A stretch of 64,000 bases of DNA, taken from Distichodus sexfasciatus. Taxonomy: Eukaryota; Chordata; Actinopteri; Characiformes; Distichodontidae. The stretch spans positions 1 to 64,000 of the forward strand of contig JAVGVS010000306.1 of assembly GCA_032718565.1 (NCBI GenBank), in the 5' to 3' direction. Made by a program: the position numbers and the translations under genes. The notes beneath the pieces were generated by a model that worked only from the letters and a program-made list of their open reading frames with translations, was not told the DNA's origin and did no database searches. Positions 22,284-34,719 of the stretch are shown piece after piece (positions within the stretch are counted from its first letter, which is position 1; each line of letters begins with the position of its first letter).

Positions 22284-23830
22284 TGTGCTGGCCCATACTA
22301 TTCTATTTTAGAGATTAATTGGGTTTATGTACTGTAATTGATTTATGGTGCGGTGCCAGCGTGACAGCGGCAGGGACCGAAATCTGAAGTGGAACCCAGC
22401 AGTGGTGAAAATAAAGAGTAGAACAGGTGATATTGTAGAAGTAAATTTGCTTTGTTCTGGTCCCAATTTCCGCATGTGGACTGGGTGATGTGACATTTCA
22501 TAAAAATGCTCAAACTGATAGACTCTTGAAATACATTTTACAAGAATCATTTAAAATTAATAGGCAGTTACAATAATGATCATTTTGATCACAGAATTTA
22601 GTTCTAGGTCATTTATAGCTGCTATTACATTACGTTTCCTAATTAAAGGGAAGTCTGGAGCTTGTTGGGCTAAAAGGCCTTGGTCATGACCAGGGGTGGT
22701 GTTGCTGTTGACTTTCCAGCTCTAGCTTTTTGGGTTCAATCATGATTTGATCCCTCAGTCCTTCAAAAAACATCAAACACTTCATTTCAACCCCGTTCAT
22801 ATTCTGATTAATCTGATGAATAGGGTTTACTGGTCAGTTCCTCCTCTTTATTCTTGTAAAAAAGAGTCAGAAATCCAATGAACAGAGATATGGTTTTAAG
22901 CGAGCCATGTGTTTCTTACTGGATTTCAAAGGTGTGAGATAAAGTTCATAAAACATGCATGTTTCCACTATAAACACGAGCCTCTCATGTTGCCGCCTCA
23001 CGCGCACTACGAGATCAAGCATTTCAAATTAGGACGAGGGGCGGCGGGAGAGAAAAATGCATTCTGCCAGATGAAAAAAGGTTTCCTGGGGTCAATTTCA
23101 CATAAAAATCTCCTCCTAAATGTAGAGCAGTCAAGTAACCATGAAAGGTAATGCAAAACAGGCCAGGCAGCGTGAGCGTGCCCTTCTTCTGCTTGTGTCA
23201 GCACCACAAACAGCTATCACAGAGAATAACGGTGCTCCCCCTCACGCCTTTCATCTTCACTTCACTGCGCCGCCACCTCCCATCCCTGCCAACAGCGTTT
23301 TAGATGGAAAAAGTGCACAGAGGGGCAGGTATGACCCCCCACTCCCACCCCAAAAAAGCCCAAAAAACAATCTGGATATTTTGTTAAGCTTTAACATTGA
23401 AGTGGGAAGTTATAAAATATATATTATTTTCATTAATGTTTTAACATTTTAAAATGTTTCATAAGTAAAATGATAAAATGGTGCACACACAAGAAAGATC
23501 ATTGTGAATGTACAGTATAATACTATTATTTAATATATTACAGACATATTAACGGAATTTAATATAGTACAGAATTAATTACAGATATTTACAGTCCAGC
23601 TTGATGCAAAATACGCTATGTGACTAAAAAGCTTCTCTAATTCACGTCAAAATTTACAGTATCGTGTTGTGTTGCCCACTGTTTTAGAAGCTGTACTTCA
23701 AATATCTGGCATACTGGAATGCAGAAAATGTAGGAACAGGAAAAACATTTTTGTGGAATGTAGTTTACATTTCACCTTCTTTTAGCTAGTTATTATTTCG
23801 CTTCTCTATCTGTATCTTTCAGCCTATCTG
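22284..23830. other. Intergenic DNA, nothing recognised
   Basis: Mostly AT-rich. A C-rich patch lies at 23235-23350. Several short frames overlap on both strands but none shows a known domain or splice structure. Confidence 0.4.
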
Positions 23831-23834
23831 TCAC

Positions 23835-24092
23835 TGGGGCAGTTGTTAGCGTAACGGTTAGGGCCTTTGGCCTGTGTTCGGAAAGACACTGGTTCAAGTC
23901 TCGGAACGGTAAAGGTACCACTGAGGTACTCATGAGCAAGGTACCGTTCCCAAGCACTGCTCCTAGGGTACTGCCAAAAAACTGCCCACTGCTCCTTCAC
24001 AGATGGGTCAAATGCAGAGGTGACATTTGGTTGTGATGCACTGTGTGCTGTGCTGTGGTGCGTTCACGACGACGAATAATCACTCACTTTCA
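23835..24092 (+). repeat. SINE family A, near full length
   Basis: GGGCAGTTGTTAGCGTAACG (A box), GGTTCAAGTCTCGG (B box), GGTAAAGGTACCACTGAGGT, CTCATGAGCAAGGTACCG, TTCACAGATGGGTCAAATGC, then GTGCTGTGCTGTGGTG and AATAATCACTCACTTTC. This is the most complete plus-strand copy. Confidence 0.92.
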
Positions 24093-25730
24093 TTAGTTTG
24101 CTGCAGATTTCCAGCCTTTCTTCAAAAAGTAGTTTTTGCGCTATGAAAATACAGTGCAATACTGTAGAGAAATAACTGTAAATTTACAGCATTTGGTTAG
24201 AATGTGTTTTGAGAGCGTTTTGGAATTTGGTCAGCGTGTTTGGAAACAGGGGGTTATTTACGGGGCATTGGGATGCTCCTCCATAGCAACCGTGCATCCA
24301 GAGAGGAAAGGTCAGGGCAGGTCAGGGCAGCGTCCTCATTCTCCAGTGTCCACCTCAAACACACCTTTCACCCACACATTCAACCCACCACAAACACAGA
24401 CACACACACATTCTGTTATACGTCCAAATTCCCAGCTGCGATTGACTCAAACCTCCTGCATTTCTCTTTGTCGTTCTCTAACTCATCTCCAGACCGGAGT
24501 GGGAAGAATTTCTCATTAATGCACAGCGGAGCTCTTTCTACCAAAGTGAAACGTTTTATATGAGTGATATACGACAACTACAAAGGCCTTTTTCATTCGT
24601 TGCAGGGCACCGACAAAGAACACAGGGCCTAAAAAAATGGCAAACATGTCTTTTATGTTGGCAGTTCGCTCATCCTGCATAGCGCACATAGTGTGTGAGT
24701 GTGTGTGAGGGGGGGCATTGTTTTAAGGTTTTAAAACTTTGAAAGACCTTTTAAAAATAGCTCATTAAGGGCGTGGGATCATATTCAGGTTGACTTCCTC
24801 TCCGCTCAGTGTGTGTTTAAAATTTGGAGAAAATGTATATGTTTGAATGAGTAATCATCCGTCAAATCATATACACTTGTATATATGTGTTTGAGGATTT
24901 TAGGGAGTGTGTGTGTGTGTATGTGAGAGAGAGGGTGTGTGTGATTGTACGAGTCGAAGGCACAGCCAGAGTGGCACCAGGTACAGTACTTTATGGGAGA
25001 TGGAAGACATTAGAGAATATCATTGCTTCAGCATGTTTTAAGCCACACATTATTTCGCTCCCGCTATCGCCAGCAGTTTGTGTTGGAAGAGGAGGGTTTA
25101 AATTCCACAGATAGAAAAAGAAAACGAGTCTGTACATTTATTTTCATTTGTGCTCAAGCCCATCTAATCTGTACGTCTGCCTGTGTGTAAGTAGGGGTGT
25201 GTGTGTGTGTGTGTGTTCGCCTGACGGAGTGTGGCCCTGCCGTGCGCATGGAAACTCCAGATAAACAGAAAAATACTGCTAACTAGATTGTTGGTGGTCG
25301 CCCGTACAGTAAAACGTGATCTGCGCCGCTTAATTTAGCGGTGGGCAAAAGACCCACAATCTAAAAAAGAAAAGAGAGTTTGTTTTCGACTGAGGGTTCT
25401 GCGGGGATGGGGTGGAAGAAAGTAGCAAAAATCTGTGTCAGGGACTTTAATTGCAGGGCCCCCTGATCTGAAATGATTCAAGCCCAACGTCTGGGATGCA
25501 GACAGTGACTCAGCTCAGGAAGTCTGCACCAGAAGCTCTTCTTTAACCCTGGGATTCTCGATGGCTCTCATTCAAACCACTCGGACCACTCGGACCACTA
25601 GCGGACTCCTCAAATGTTAAAAACATTAAAACTAACTACTGCTTATTTTAAAATATAGCGATGCAGCATGACAAAACACTACATCAAAAAATCTTTTCTC
25701 TCTCTTGGCAAAGACACTCATTTTCAACTA
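24093..25730. other. Intergenic DNA with short GT/GA runs
   Basis: TG/GAGA-rich patches lie at 24690-24712, 24907-24942 and 25196-25216. No gene or complete repeat seen. Confidence 0.4.
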
Positions 25731-25732
25731 CC

Positions 25733-25893
25733 GGCACAGTTGGTAATGTAATGGTTAGAGAGTTGACTCTGTGATCGGAAGCCGGATCACTAGAGGTACT
25801 AGTGAGGTACTCATGAGCAAGGTACGTACCATCCCCATGCACTGCTGCCAAAAAATACTTTATTGTAGTGCAGTGTGTGCTGTCAAAAGTAAT
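25733..25893 (+). repeat. SINE family A, degenerate
   Basis: Head CACAGTTGGTAATGTAATGG, then GAGGTACTCATGAGCAAGGT and GTAGTGCAGTGTGTGCTG. The body is internally deleted. Confidence 0.8.
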
Positions 25894-26039
25894 CACAACT
25901 TCCAGGTGGTTTTATTTGGTGCGGAATTGGCAGAAGTGGCATCTGATAGGCCACCCTGCGGTCACTGCATCACGGCATTCTTCCATCAGCTGAGAAATGG
26001 AGTCTGCCTGGGTGAAAATGGAAACAAGAATGTGTGGTT

Positions 26040-27360
26040 GTGAAATAGCTTGGACGTAGTTACTTTTTTGTAGCTACTTTTTACTTGTTGCTTGTAGTGT
26101 AGCTAACTACTATAGTAACTAATAGCTAACTACTATAGTGACTCATAGCTAACCACTATATTAACTAATAGCTAACTACTATATTAACTAATAACTTACT
26201 ACTATATTAACTAATAGCTAACTATTATATTAACTCACAGCTAACTACTATATTGACTCACAGGTAACTACTATATTAACTAATAGCTAACTATTGTATT
26301 AACTAATAACTTACTAATATATTAACTAATAGCTAACTACTGTATTAACTAATAGCTAACTACTACATTAACTAATAACTTACTACTATATTAACTAATA
26401 ACTACTATATTAACTAATAACTTGCTATATATTAACTAATAGCTAACTATTATATTAACTCACAGCTTACTACTATATTAACTCACAGATAACTACTATA
26501 TTAACTAATAGCTAACTATTGTATTAACTAATAACTTACTAATATATTAACTAATAGCTAACTAATATATTAACTAATAACTGACTACTATATTAACTAA
26601 CAGCTAACTACTGTATTAACTAATAACTTACTACTATATTAACTCATAGCTAACTACTGTATTAAAACAATAGTTTAATAATATTTATACAGTATGTACA
26701 TGTTAAATAATTTATTATGAAAATATCATTAAATATTTGTTTAAACACGGCTCTGTAATTTAGTGACGGTCCCTAATCCTGCAACACTAAAGCCACCAGA
26801 AAAGACCGAGGTTGTGAGTGAGAGCTGGTGTTGTTAAGGAAATTAAACAGTATAATGGTGTGATTTGCTTTTGGGGTTGTAGTGTGTTGTGTTGCTTGTT
26901 CTGCTCATTGTCATGTCAATATGTATGAATTAGCGTGAATATCAAACAATAAACCAGCTTTACCGCAGTAACACTTCCCATGCACCAATTGTGTGTGTGC
27001 AGAGACACAAACACAGAAAAACCCACAGTTTAATTGAACAGATCAGCTCCATAGATCAACCCAATGCCACCGATACCCGATCCAGCTATTGAGTCATTAT
27101 CGGATCAATATCACATCCACGTATTGCATCGGTGCCGTCGCAGTTAACTATATCTCTATTTAGGAACATATTTTATTTTACTCTTTTGTTTAAGTTTCTT
27201 GTCAGGTTTCTTATGAATGATCAGGTACATTTCACTACGTTATACTTGTAGAACTATGTATGGGGCAAATAAAGAACATTTTATCTTGAAAAGCAGTAAC
27301 TTGGCTGTAGCTTAGATCCTTTTAATCATAAGTAGCTTGAAAAGTAGCTTTTCCAACACT
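26040..27360. repeat. Composite of nested repeats around a minisatellite
   Basis: Outer ends are GTAGTTACTTTTTTGTAGCT (26057) and, facing it, AAGTAGCTTGAAAAGTAGC near 27330, the style of a dispersed fish repeat. Inside are the 23-bp minisatellite (26085-26670) and a 5'-truncated copy (about 26690-27135) of the hAT-like element that is more complete at 52184-53224. The hAT part keeps TTAAGGAAATTAAACAGTAT and GTGTTGTGTTGCTTGTTCTG without interruption. Confidence 0.6.
26085..26670. repeat. 23-bp minisatellite, about 25 degenerate units
   Basis: Tandem units close to TAACTAATAGCTAACTACTA plus TAT, with variants (CTTACTACTAT, CTCACAGCTAAC) in a loosely alternating order. AT-rich and contiguous, with no unique spacers between units. 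Confidence 0.9.
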
Positions 27361-27369
27361 AACTGTACC

Positions 27370-27666
27370 TGTGTCGAGAGAGAGAGATGGGGGGAGGGAG
27401 GTGAAGGTTGTTGTGATTCAGCAGTCGAGTGAGTGGGAGGCAATGAGTAAGAGTAAGATGTGTGTTCCAGGGAGAAAACCCCCGTCCCTCTCCCGCCATA
27501 AGCGTCTGCGCTTCCCCCGCGCTCTGACGTCAGCCTGCGGGACGCCACCACCGCCGCCGCCCCTGTGGAACTCTGCCACACCACGCTAAAAACGACAAGT
27601 AAACACGCTAGGCTGAGAGGCGTAGCCTTGCCAAAGATACAACAAAAACCACAGTGTCGGGTCGCC
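27370..27666. other. GC-richer intergenic patch
   Basis: A GAGAGAGA run, then CCCCGCGCTCTGACGTCAGC with a full CRE palindrome TGACGTCA at 27526-27533. This could be regulatory. No exon or gene start could be tied to it. Confidence 0.25.
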
Positions 27667-27905
27667 TTGACTTCACTTTGAACTCTAAGATGCCTTGTAA
27701 AGTAATAACAGTAATCGAATGAATTGAGTGTTATTGTTCCTTTACCAGGATATTTAAGTTCAAAGTGAAGTCAGGGAAACATTGTAAAGTAATAACAGTA
27801 ATCAAATGTGTGAAATGACTCATATTACTACTTTACAAGACATTTTAGAGGTCATATGACAGTCAAAAATGGCTTGTAAACTAACAACAGCAATCAATTC
27901 CTTCA
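27667..27905. repeat. Palindromic dispersed repeat (family E)
   Basis: Inverted motifs GACTTCACTTTGAACTCTAA (27668) and TTCAAAGTGAAGTCAGG (27758), with repeated TTGTAAAGTAATAACAGTAA units and inverted TACTACTTTACAAGACATTT. Further pieces lie at 29740-30340. Confidence 0.55.
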
Positions 27906-27943
27906 TTTGCTCCTAGAAACTGAACAAAATGATTACTCTTATT

Positions 27944-29286
27944 GCTTTATCCACCTTATTACGCCCCCCTTTTATATCAATTTTGTGTTGGAACTTCCGG
28001 TTAACTAGTAAGCTATGAGGTTTAGGCCACTTCTACGTGGGAGGAGACCACCGACACAATCTGTAGCTCTGACGGTAAAATATTACCACACCCGAGGCGA
28101 CTAATAGAGTGGGTAGATGACATGAGAAGGTGGCCTCCAGTCAATTACGCTGACATTTTTAAATACATGGTGTTGTAGTATTTCTAGTATCTACATTTTG
28201 AAAGCACTTCACTCTTAAACGAGATATTGTTTAAAACCGCGTGTTTACAAGCGATCAGTCCCAGCTCAGCATTCCACTAACGGGAGCATAGGTATCTCAG
28301 AGTTAAACTTAAGTTAAACACACCTGACGGCCTCACAAGCACCCAACGTGGACACTTCACCGCTGCTTTATAGCCAAGTCATTTCTCTGGAAACGGGCGT
28401 TGTGTGGTTGGTCTCCCCTCCTCAAAATGAAATGAGCAAACGTACATACGGCCTTTTTCAGAGGGTGTTTTAAATTCAGTCAGACGCCGTTCTGCCTCGT
28501 TGCAAGGAGGCGGGTAGAGGTTAAAAGCTGGCTTGTGCACAACATTCAAACCTCTTCTTTTTTATGAGTAAAGGCTGAAATATACTTGCTGTGATCTACA
28601 TATGCGTATCCGTACACAGTCGTGTTGTTAACGTTTGTGCTGATATACTTGCGTCCGTACTGTGTGTTGTAATCTGTAGTGTGTACTCCTTACCACCAGG
28701 GGTCAGTGTTGAGGCTGCAAACCTAATAAATGAATGAATACCTGTATCTTAAAATTGTCATCTGTTATTCCAAACAAACGTCTTCAGTCAAAGAAGCATT
28801 AATCTTCATCACACTGACAGCACCAGTCGCGGAGATGGTACGTTCGACCACTTAATAGATCTCGTCAGCAAAATGGGGAATTCTTTTCTCTGGTTTTGCC
28901 AGTGAGAGACATTGCAACACTGCCCCCTATAAATTACGCAGGTATTGCATCTCCACCTACGGTCCGTTAATTTTTGAGTATGTGCACTAAAACCGACGCA
29001 AAGAACGCAGGCCACGGATGGCGGCTGTACGTACGTACATACATACGTAGTTTACAGCAAGTATATTTCAGCCTTAAAGCACTCCTGCTGAAAAGAAAAT
29101 CACCTCTTTTTCCAATTATTGTGACAACCCCGGACTGCACATATGATACTTCTCATTAAACCTCACTTGAATTGCCCCGTCATATTAATGAGCGCCGATG
29201 AATCTGCAGGATAACTGGAAGTTCCAACACAAAGTAAACAAAGATGGCGTCCCCCGTGTAACCATGGAGAATAAGGTGAATAAAGC
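27944..29286. mobile_element. Putative non-autonomous DNA element with long inverted ends
   Basis: The left end reads GCTTTATCCACCTTATTACG...TTTTGTGTTGGAACTTCCGG. The right end, in reverse, reads GCTTTATTCACCTTATT...CTTTGTGTTGGAACTTCCAG. These arms of 70-90 bp bracket 1.34 kb without a coding frame. A second inverted pair lies inside (28573-29076). The transposon class cannot be fixed. Confidence 0.5.
28573..29076. mobile_element. Nested miniature element inside 27944-29286
   Basis: The left end AAGGCTGAAATATACTTGCT faces the right end AGCAAGTATATTTCAGCCTT, an exact 20-bp inverted pair. The interior has ACGTAC-rich segments and one CTCF-like core, CCACCAGGGGTCAGTG (28693-28708). Non-coding. 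Confidence 0.65.
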
Positions 29287-29302
29287 ATTTTAAGAGCGGG
29301 CC

Positions 29303-29431
29303 CATGGAGACTAGTTGTGCATAGGGCTCAGAATTTAGTGCTACGTCCCTGATGCCAGTGGAGATTTACCATTCACACTCAAAGCTAGTCTTGGACTAGG
29401 CTTAATCCTGGACTGGGAAATTGGCCCGTAG
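29303..29431. repeat. Miniature palindromic repeat, relative of 47423-47547
   Basis: Contains GTGGAGATTTACCATTCA and TAGTCTTGGACTAGGCTTAA with a GGCCC end, matching the copy at 47423-47547 in inverted order. The left end is decayed. Confidence 0.5.
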
Positions 29432-29739
29432 TGTATTGTTTTGTTTAATCAGTTAGCTTTTTTAGCTTAGTTAGTCTACTGTTTAGCCATGCCTCTCCCT
29501 TTTGTGTTTGTCGGTCCACTGTTACGCTACCACGCATTGTTGTGCTTTGTTTTATACATTTTTGACAGAATAGAAGTTTGAGGTTATTATTTTGTGGCCA
29601 TCGAGCTTTATTTTTCTTGTTTGAATAAATGTTTGAATCACAGCCATGAATTCTTGTGTCTAGCCAGCATCAGCAATCAACCCCGTTTTAGCAGTTTTTG
29701 GTAAAACATAATGAATAATGTTCTTTGTAAAAAGTCCCA

Positions 29740-30345
29740 GAATTTATTGAATGTTTTCTCAACATGTTCCTAAAACATTATTACTTCACAAGGCATCTTA
29801 GAGGCCAAAGTGAAAGTGAGTGATTATTTGTCATTGTGAACACAGCACGACAACAAAATGCATTTGACCCATCTGTGAAGAAGCAGTGGGCAGCTAACAA
29901 GGGCAGTTACCTTGCTCATCAGTACCTCAGTGGTAACTTTACCGGTTCTGGATTCGAACCTGCAACCTTCTGATCACGGGGCGAACACCCTACCGTTACA
30001 CCACCAACTGCCCCAAAGCAGTCCAACCATCTTAGTGAAGAACGTTGCCAACGTTCACATGGGTCGGTGGACGTAAGTTTAAGTAATGCCTCGTAAAGTG
30101 ATAGCAGTAATCAACTTGTGAGCTGTTTTAGTATGAAAATAATAAATTACTTTCTCTTAGAAAAGCACACAATACATTTCCTTAATCTCAACATACGCCC
30201 AAAAACATAATTACTTTACAAGGCATCTTAAAGTTCAAATTGAAGTCAGTGATGTCTTGTAAAGTAAAAACAGATTCAAACTGTATTTTAGAAAACATAT
30301 GTAATAACTTTCTCTTAGAAATCCCCACAACTGAGTTCTTTTGTT
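29740..30345. repeat. Family E palindromic repeat units, interrupted by a SINE
   Basis: Repeated TTACTTTACAAGGCATCTTA and CTTGTAAAGTAAAAACAG motifs. Between about 29812 and 30014 a SINE family A copy sits inside the series. Confidence 0.5.
29812..30014 (-). repeat. SINE family A
   Basis: Reverse copy: AAAGTGAGTGATTATTTGTC, TTGACCCATCTGTGAAGAAG, GGATTCGAACCTGCAACC and CCCTACCGTTACACCACC. Confidence 0.9.
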
Positions 30346-31300
30346 CTCAACACGCTCTAGAAAACGTGAACAAAATGCGAACATGAGACAAATAAGTCAT
30401 TCATAAACATTTTATAACCTTGAACCATATTAGACAGTCCTGTCTTTTAAGTCTCGTCCCCAAACCCCGGACTTCTGAGTCACATTCATTTTGATTTTTT
30501 ACTGGGGTGCGTGCACTCAAGTCACTACAGTAAAAAATCCCAAAATCTGGCCCTTTAGTGCGTGTGTGTAATCGTCCTCGCTGACATGATATTGTTTCCG
30601 ATTCTGGTCCATGACGACAGAAGCGGTCCGGCCACAAGAAAGTGGTAATCGCTGTTCGTCAGCTCCACAATTCTGGGCTGCGTCGTCTCGCTTTGCCGTC
30701 CCGCCTCTGCGTCTCTCCCAAAAAACTGGGAATGGGGGGCAAGGCTGTGGGCTCGGACCCCTCAATTAGTCTCCAGCGACTTCTATTCCTGCTAATGAGT
30801 CAGAATCACAAAAATCCCTCGTTTAACAAAATGAAAGATCGCTATGGCTGCCTTTATGCAAGTTGTCTGGGAGTAAATTACATGTGTGATGAGTCTGGGT
30901 TTACACACACACTCTTACACACTCACGCACTGCCACACTGATGACATTTTGGCTAATAAAAGACACTTTTAAAAATGGAAAGGAAAACATGTTTGCCTGG
31001 CGAGTGACGGTTTCTGACAAAAGGGTAAAGAAACACAGAAAATGACAGATGTTACTGGAACAAGTGTGTCCGCAAAGGTCTGCCTGCGGCTCTCTCACTT
31101 CACCTCGCTCTGTTCTTCCTCCTCCCAATTTGCATGAGTCAAAAAACAGATGCTTTCCAAAGGTCTAATGAGCGCGGTCCAGGAAAAGCACGTTTTTGGG
31201 ATTGATCAGTTGTTTCCAGGTTAACTTTTTCTTTTAAATGTCTTGATTTTTAGGTATTAAAGGATACTCGTTATGATTGGTATTGAGACACCATGGCTGT
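30346..31300. other. Intergenic DNA, nothing recognised
   Basis: Opposing short frames at 30400-30940 resemble no family. No complete repeat. Confidence 0.4.
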
Positions 31301-31309
31301 ACATTTTTG

Positions 31310-31440
31310 GTGGCCCAAATTCACCCCTATTTCCCCCCCTTTTTTTCAGGTGAAAAAAAGTTGTTCCCTGTTTTCACCGTAAGGAGGCGCCACCATTAAG
31401 AGGAACTGTGCGATTACTTCACTTTTGGTTATCCTGTTTC
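31310..31440 (+). repeat. Family D repeat, degenerate
   Basis: GTTGTTCCCTGTTTTCACCG, then AGGAGGCGCCACCATTAAGA and GGAACTGTGCGATTACTT, a diverged relative of 21615-21785. Its CTCF-like core is destroyed. Confidence 0.4.
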
Positions 31441-31489
31441 TGATGTGAGCTTATCATCAATTCATCGACTCATAATTCCACAACAAGGT

Positions 31490-31850
31490 CATAAACATTC
31501 ATTCATTCACTATCCGGTCCGCTTAATCCCCATCGGGGTCGCGGTGGGGGGACCGGAGCCTCTTCCGGGAACTTACGGGCACAAGGTGGGGCCAACCCTG
31601 GGCAGGCGCCAACACACCGCAGGGCTCACACACTGACATTAACACATTACGGGGCCAATTTAGAGTTGCCAATTAACTTATATTGCATGCCTTTGGACTG
31701 TTGGAGGAAACCGGAGCCTCCAGAGGAAACCCACGCGAACACGGGGACAGCATGCAAATTCCGCACGGAAAGACCCCCAGGGGATCGAACCCAGGACCTT
31801 CTCACTCTGAGGCAGTTGGAATTATGCGGTTCGGATAATGAATAAATGAA
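31490..31850 (-). repeat. SINE family B, near full length
   Basis: Reverse copy: TTCATTCACTATCCGGTCCG, TAATCCCCATCGGGGTCGCG, CCAATTTAGAGTTGCCAATT, GGACTGTTGGAGGAAACC, GGGGATCGAACCCAGG. The head is broken near 31815, where GGCAGTTGGAATTATGCGGT continues into GAATAAATGAATGAATG. Confidence 0.88.
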
Positions 31851-33639
31851 TGAATGATCATTTCTGTCTGGTTAAAGCCCCTTTTGTGCTCTAACTTGCA
31901 AATATTATACATCTATGTAACAGAAACTAAAATCAAATATTCACTGGCAATATTTCTTATAAAATTATGGTAAATAAGTAAATAGAGGAAGAAAGATAAG
32001 GGTGATGTCAGGTTTGTCTTGGTATTTTCACATCATATAAATACATAAATGACTATCTCTAGGCCTTCAGAGAAAAATAAAATGACATGCATATGCTTTC
32101 CAAATAATATAGGATAATAAATAAAAGGATAAAAGTATGTGGCAGAAGTAAAAGTACATTTTCTTGTTTTTCTCTTTACACACAAACATAAGTTTGTAAG
32201 AAAAAGTTTTGTGGTGAACCAGACTTGAAAGAGCGATTCCTGTAAAGATGAAATAAGAGGTGTGTTCATGTGTGTGTTCATGTGTGTGTGTGTGTGTGTA
32301 TGGTAAGATGGTGGTTGAGATAGTAATAGTCTCAGAAACACCCAGCGACATGCAGTCTGCTTCCTAATGCTCCCAGTGGTGGGGGTTAGGCCTTTTTTTT
32401 TTTTTTTTTGAGGGGATGGGGGGGTCGTTCCACGCTGGGCTGCAGTCGCCATGTCGGGGGGCTCCTCTCCCTGCTGACGGCATCATTCTCTCCGCAGACG
32501 TCTCTCTCTCACACACACACACACACATTCACGCAAACGCCCCCATAAAATTATACGTCTGCCCCTCAGAGCAAACACTGTCTGATTCAGTGTGGCACGC
32601 TGCTTTGGCCCACCGTGGCGATTTAGTGCGTATGTGCTACGTATTTAAGGGAGAATGGCTAAATTTGTGACAAAAACGGTAATATTCTTTGCGTGTGGGC
32701 GGGTTTTTCGGGTGGTTGCGAGGGACTGACGGTGCCCTTTCAGATTTTGGTGGCTTTGTCCAGACATGTGCGTGTATGTGAAGGTTGGTCCAAATTAATC
32801 TAGCATTTTTGGACAATAAAACAGTCAAAATTTACTTTCATTTACTGGGCTTATGGTTAGGGGCTGGGGTCAGGTGAAATATTATTTAGAATGAGTGATT
32901 ATGGGAGTCAATGAAAGGACCTCACGATGACAGCGAGATGTGTGTGTTTGTGTGTGTGTTGGAAAGTTGGGGAAAAAACTCGAGCCCTCATACCACACTG
33001 AACGGATGGTTGAGAAAACACGGACAGGGTCGATTTTAAGTGGAATGAGTTGAAATAAATCAGAGGCCCGGTCCAGCTGTTCTCTGCTCCACATCGCTGT
33101 GTAACACACACACTCCCAGATGCCGTGCTGACCGCCGCTCTCTCACTCGCATGTGGGCAGCTTCATTATCATGAGGTGAATTACAGTAAAACATTTCCAA
33201 TCTCCAGGACGTGATGAGCTTTGCAGCTGTGTGACACACACACACACACACACATATGCACTCCAAAGCTTGTTTCCCTGCTGAGAAGAAAAAAGGGAGT
33301 ACGGACTCTAAAGAAAGACTCATTTTACCTGCTTTAAAAGCCCCGTGGGTTGATCAGTCATGGCGGGGAGAGAATAAAAGAACGCTTACAACCACTTGTT
33401 TTGGCTAGAGTACATATTCTCTATCAGCACTGAAGGGATCGCGATACCTATAATGTGCAATTCAATAAAGCTGGACATAAATAAAGTCTGTAGGAGTCAG
33501 TACCAACACAGTCTTAACCATAAATGAAAGTCAAAACTATATGTCAATGATTTGATGATGTTATGAAATAACTTTTAACAGACTTGACTCAACAGGGACA
33601 CTTTTTGACTTTAAAAGTGATAGTAAAAAATCCAGAAAA
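31851..33639. other. Intergenic DNA with simple repeats
   Basis: TG/CA runs lie at 32263-32299, 32509-32526, 32940-32960 and 33234-33255, and a poly(T) run at 32391-32409. Frames here are low-complexity (His/Thr from CA repeats). No gene recognised. Confidence 0.45.
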
Positions 33640-33644
33640 ATTAT

Positions 33645-34435
33645 AAGAGACGGGTAGTTTTTCAGGGTCTCGGTCTTGTCTCGGACTCAGCCTTATTTGT
33701 ACTCGGTCTTGTCATGGACTCGGGCAAAGAGGACTCTACACCACAACTCTGAGAATATTACTTCTGAGTAAGTCAATACACAAAAACGGAAGTTGCATGA
33801 AAAGGCATTAATTACATTATTCGCTATGTAAACACTTGCGTTAGCGCTTGCGACTCTAATGTGGAACGCCATCATGTGCAAAAATGTAGTTCTGTTCCAG
33901 AAAGGCCAAAAGCAGATCAATTTATAGGCTAAAATGATTCCAAATCAGAAAATATTTTTTCCCATTTTATAATGTTAGAGAGTAATCAATAGGGAAAAAT
34001 AAACCACATGGATATCAAATGGATAAAGAGGTGTTTCCGTCAGACCTTCTTCACAGCACTAAGCTATAGAATGTCTCTGGATGATAACAACTCTGCAAGT
34101 CAATAAAACAGTGAGTTTGGTCTTGAGTTCACTGTGTTCACTGTGGTTTGTTGAGTTTAACATGTGATGTGATCAGTTTGTTTAACTGCTTCCAATGAAG
34201 TGATTTCCTCATTATAGATATGTAAGAGAGAAATATTGAATAAACATCTTTAATGTTGCTTAGGCTTTGCATCTTTCACTTATTAATCATGTGGTGTAAA
34301 ACGTGCATTGGTCTCGGTCTCGTCTCGGTCTCGGCCCTTTAGAGACTTGGTCTTGTCTCGGTCTCGACACATTCTGGTCTTGGTCTTGTCTCTGTCTTGG
34401 GGGTCTTGCGCCCAACACAACTTGCCACTAACTAT
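33645..34435. repeat. Dispersed repeat with GGTCTCGGTCTTGTCTCG-type ends
   Basis: TCTCGGTCTTGTCTCGGACT near 33669 and clustered TCTCGGTCTCGTCTCGGTCT near 34314-34400 bound about 0.8 kb of AT-rich sequence. Such CT/CG-rich ends occur in common fish repeats. Class not determined. Confidence 0.45.
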
Positions 34436-34443
34436 GCTATTCT

Positions 34444-34645
34444 AACAGTCAGTCAGTCAGTCAGTCAGTCATTAGCTGAACCACTTAATCCCAACTGGGG
34501 TCGCGGGGGAACCAGAGCCTATCCCGGGAACTTGCGGGCGCAGGCGGGGAACAACTCCAGGTAGGCGCCAACACACCGCAAGGCACACACACTCATACAA
34601 TCAAACACACATTCACACCTTACGGAGGCCAATTTAGAGTCAAAT
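34444..34645 (-). repeat. SINE family B, truncated
   Basis: CAGTCAGT run, then CTTAATCCCAACTGGGGTCG, GGAACTTGCGGGCGCAGG, CAACACACCGCAAGGCACAC and GAGGCCAATTTAGAGTCAA. The tRNA-like head is missing. Confidence 0.85.
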
Positions 34646-34719
34646 CAAAACCAAATCAAAAAGAGGCAATGAAACAGAAATGAAAATAAAGAATTGAACT
34701 AACAATTGAATAAATAAGG

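Noticed and set aside
26085..26670. CRISPR-like regular array
   Set aside because: Units are contiguous without unique spacers, very AT-rich, and in a vertebrate genome; it is a minisatellite.
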